Below are positions 62,063 through 64,000 of a DNA stretch of 64,000 bases, one piece after another. Position 1 is the stretch's first letter; each line of letters starts with the position of its first letter. Source of the stretch: Maricaulis maris (lineage in GTDB: Bacteria; Pseudomonadota; Alphaproteobacteria; Caulobacterales; Maricaulaceae); assembly GCF_036322705.1 (NCBI RefSeq), contig NZ_AP027270.1, positions 2,047,501-2,111,500 of the forward strand, read 5' to 3'. A program made the position numbers and the translations under genes. The notes beneath the pieces are model-generated. The model worked only from the letters and a program-made list of their open reading frames with translations, was not told where the DNA came from and made no database searches.

Positions 62063-62524
62063 ATGATCAGATCTGTCAGGATCATCGCCTGCAGCCTTGT
62101 GCTTGCCGTCGGCTTCGGCGGCCTCGCCAGCGCGGCAACGGAGCCAGTCCGCGCTACCCAGCCAGCCGCCAAGCTGACCGCGCAGGGCAGTGAGAAAACG
62201 CTCCAGAGACGACATTATGATCGCCGCCAGCCGGCGCGCGGACGTCACCATTACCGGGATCGCCGATCCTCGCGCGATCACCATGACTATCGCCGGGACC
62301 GCCACGTTTACCGCGGAGGCCGGTATGACAATCGCCGGTATGACTATCGCGGCGGTCGCCAGCATGCCTCGCGCTGCTGGAGCCAGAACCAGCGCTCGCA
62401 TTTCCGCGGACAGCCGGCGCTGATCTCGGTCCGCGTCTGCCGCGACCGTTATGGACGCAGCTATACGGTCCGGGGCTCCGAGCGCCTGGTGCGCTATCTA
62501 CGCGGTGCCCGTCGCCACTGGTAG
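62063..62524 (+). CDS. Small exported Arg/His/Tyr-rich protein
   Basis: A 153-aa protein with a signal peptide (MIRSVRIIACSLVLAVGFGG, likely cut after ASA). The mature part is strongly basic and low-complexity: repeated RR-H-Y-D-R units (HHYRDRRSSRDHHDYRRDRH) followed by a small ordered end with two cysteines (SRCWSQ, VRVCRDRYGRSYTVRG). It resembles RcnB/BA14k-like periplasmic proteins but not closely enough to name. ATG 62063 is chosen for GGAGG 6 nt upstream. A GC-rich palindrome follows at 62576. Confidence 0.6.
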   Translation: MIRSVRIIACSLVLAVGFGGLASAATEPVRATQPAAKLTAQGSEKTLQRRHYDRRQPARGRHHYRDRRSSRDHHDYRRDRHVYRGGRYDNRRYDYRGGRQHASRCWSQNQRSHFRGQPALISVRVCRDRYGRSYTVRGSERLVRYLRGARRHW

Positions 62525-62575
62525 CCCCCGCCGAACCGAGCCCCCGGCCCCGGCCCGGCCGGGCATGAACAGACC

Positions 62576-62606
62576 AGCCCCGCGCCGGGATATCCGGCGC
62601 GGGGCT
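62576..62606. terminator. Perfect 13-bp-arm palindrome past the basic protein gene
   Basis: AGCCCCGCGCCGG pairs with CCGGCGCGGGGCT around a 5-nt loop. It has no T-run on either side, so it may be an mRNA-end stabiliser or a Rho-aided terminator. Confidence 0.5.
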
Positions 62607-62740
62607 GATGCCGTGAGCCGGCTGGGTCAGGCTGCCGGTGAAAGGCCCGGCGATCCTGCATGACAGGCATGTGCAATCCGGCAAAGGAATGGCTTGATTT
62701 TGTCCAGCGGACGCGTATTTTCCGCCGCTTCCCAACCGGC

Positions 62741-62816
<76 letters not shown>

Positions 62817-62969
62817 TTTTCCATTATCCCCGTTCCGCTCGACCCGAGCCGGATGCCGTCGTCGGTGCCGGGGTCGGTGCTCACATGGGATGTGCTCAGG
62901 GCTGCGGGGTATGGATCTGATCCGGCGCGGTGAACACCACAGGGTGCATTGACCGGATGAGCGCCAGGC

Positions 62970-64000
62970 ATGACTGTGGCGCGAACCAGAGCCGGAAGCC
63001 CCATCGTGTCCACCTCGCCTTCCCTGTCGCCGCTGATCGGCGTCGTCCTTCTGATCGTGCTGGCCGGCTGTAGTCATGCGCCGGCTCGCATGCCCGTCAT
63101 TGAGCTGGGCGGCGCCGAAGGCCGTAGCGAACCCATCCTGATCGCCACCACACGGGCGCCCAGCGACGACCCCGCATTACGGCTCTCCACCACACGCGGC
63201 GAGCTGTCCTTTGCCCGGGCCGATGTCTGGGTCCCGGCCAACCGGCTGCCGGGCGAAGTCGTTCTGCCCTCGCGACAGGTTGATCCGGCCCGGGAGTTCG
63301 CCCTCACCGGCTATCAGCCGGACCTGACCCGCAGCGCGTGGTCGGCCATGCTGGAGCGCCAGCTTTTGGCCCTGCCACTGGCCGAGCGCCAGGTCTTCGT
63401 GTTCGTGCATGGCTTCAACACGCCCTTCTCGGACGGGCTCTATCTCAATGCCCAGATCCTCAACGATTTCGGTGTCCGCACGGCGGCTGTCCACTACGCC
63501 TGGCCGTCTGCGGGGCAGTTCCCGGCCTATCTCTATGACCGCGACAGCGCCCAGTATGCGCGCGACGGCCTGGCAGAGGCGCTCGAAGCCATCGCCGACA
63601 GCCCGGCCGTCTCGATCACCATTCTGGCTCACTCGATGGGCTCACTGGTGACGATGGAAGCGCTGCGCCAACTGAGCCTGGAAGGGCGGACGGAGGTGCT
63701 GGGCAAGATCGACCCGGTCATCCTGGCCTCGCCCGACATCGACTTTGACGTCTTCCTCAATCAGCTCGACTCGCTGGACCCGCCGCCCGGGCACATGACG
63801 GTCCTGGTCTCTGATCGTGACCAGGCCCTGATCCTGTCGGACACGCTGCGCGGCGGCGGGCGCTCTCGGCTGGGCATCGGCGCCCAGCGGGATGTGCTTG
63901 TCGATCGCGGACTGGCGGTCGTCGACATGAGCGGGCTGCGCGACGGCACGCTGGTCGGGCATTTCGATTTCGCGGCGTCGGAAACCCTGATGCAGCTGGC
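62970..64000 (+). CDS. DUF900-type alpha/beta hydrolase lipoprotein, cut by the right edge
   Basis: The first 343 codons. It has a lipobox SPLIGVVLLIVLAGCS, then the hydrolase: FVFVHGFNTPFSDGLYLN (oxyanion region), VHYAWPSAGQFPAYLYDRD, and nucleophile elbow ILAHSMGSLVTMEAL (S in HSMG). The catalytic Asp is probably in PVILASPDIDFDVF, and the C-terminal His is near GTLVGHFDFA. It is likely anchored in the outer membrane or periplasm; the substrate is unknown. ATG 62970 gives a long N-region; GTG 63006 is an alternative closer to the lipobox. Confidence 0.82.
   Translation, partial: MTVARTRAGSPIVSTSPSLSPLIGVVLLIVLAGCSHAPARMPVIELGGAEGRSEPILIATTRAPSDDPALRLSTTRGELSFARADVWVPANRLPGEVVLPSRQVDPAREFALTGYQPDLTRSAWSAMLERQLLALPLAERQVFVFVHGFNTPFSDGLYLNAQILNDFGVRTAAVHYAWPSAGQFPAYLYDRDSAQYARDGLAEALEAIADSPAVSITILAHSMGSLVTMEALRQLSLEGRTEVLGKIDPVILASPDIDFDVFLNQLDSLDPPPGHMTVLVSDRDQALILSDTLRGGGRSRLGIGAQRDVLVDRGLAVVDMSGLRDGTLVGHFDFAASETLMQL

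Overview
The window is high-GC chromosomal DNA from a stalked-bacterium-type alphaproteobacterium (Caulobacterales/Maricaulales; a Maricaulis-like marine genus is my best guess). The evidence is the hybrid kinase CckA beside flhB-fliR-fliQ, the Caulobacter-type flagellar set (fliX, flbT, flaF, flaEY, flmA, flmB, flmG), CtrA-type TTAA-N7-TTAAC boxes, and sigma-54 promoters with palindromic TTGCCG/CGGCAA elements upstream. I see no prophage, insertion sequence or CRISPR array.

Layout. 1-8.4 kb: a thiolase (cut by the left edge), a small CPBP membrane protein, a Cys-rich repeat protein, the divergent selenium pair selD/mnmH, a DUF3137 membrane protein and valS. 8.5-13.2 kb: cckA, then flhB, fliR and fliQ, all on the minus strand. 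13.4-19.2 kb: three tandem DUF885 lipoproteins. 19.3-22.1 kb: flgB-flgC-fliE divergent from fliO-fliP across a perfect CtrA box. 22.2-28.5 kb: a minus-strand motor operon fliL-fliM-DUF6468-motE-(1156-aa periplasmic TPR protein). 28.7-32.1 kb: flgF-flgG-flgA-flgH behind a sigma-54 promoter, then dksA. 32.9-35.4 kb: fliX divergent from flgI-flgJ-like-flbY. 35.5-52.7 kb: a flagellin and flagellin-glycosylation region with a methyltransferase, flaEY, flmA, flmB, three flagellins, flaG, flaF, flbT, flmG, flmD, a sulfotransferase, an ATP-grasp protein, an SpsF-type nucleotidyltransferase and a short NeuB. 52.8-64 kb: mixed housekeeping and accessory genes (cupin, MoxR ATPase, acetyltransferase, beta-helix/di-heme cytochrome pair, TetR, VWA protein, GST, chorismate mutase, Hpt, tRNA-Lys, lipoprotein hydrolase cut by the right edge), including a 616-bp stretch filled with three palindromic repeats.

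How it fits together. CckA should feed phosphate to CtrA, which would fire early flagellar operons. FliX, thought to work through the activator FlbD, would then license sigma-54 promoters for flgF, flgI and the flagellins. FlbT and FlaF act after transcription on flagellin. The Flm/Pse enzymes make a nonulosonic-acid sugar that FlmG would place on flagellin. The most unusual parts are the sulfotransferase and ATP-grasp genes inside the FlmG-NeuB operon, which suggest an extra decoration of the flagellin sugar, and the very large secreted TPR protein translationally coupled to motE.
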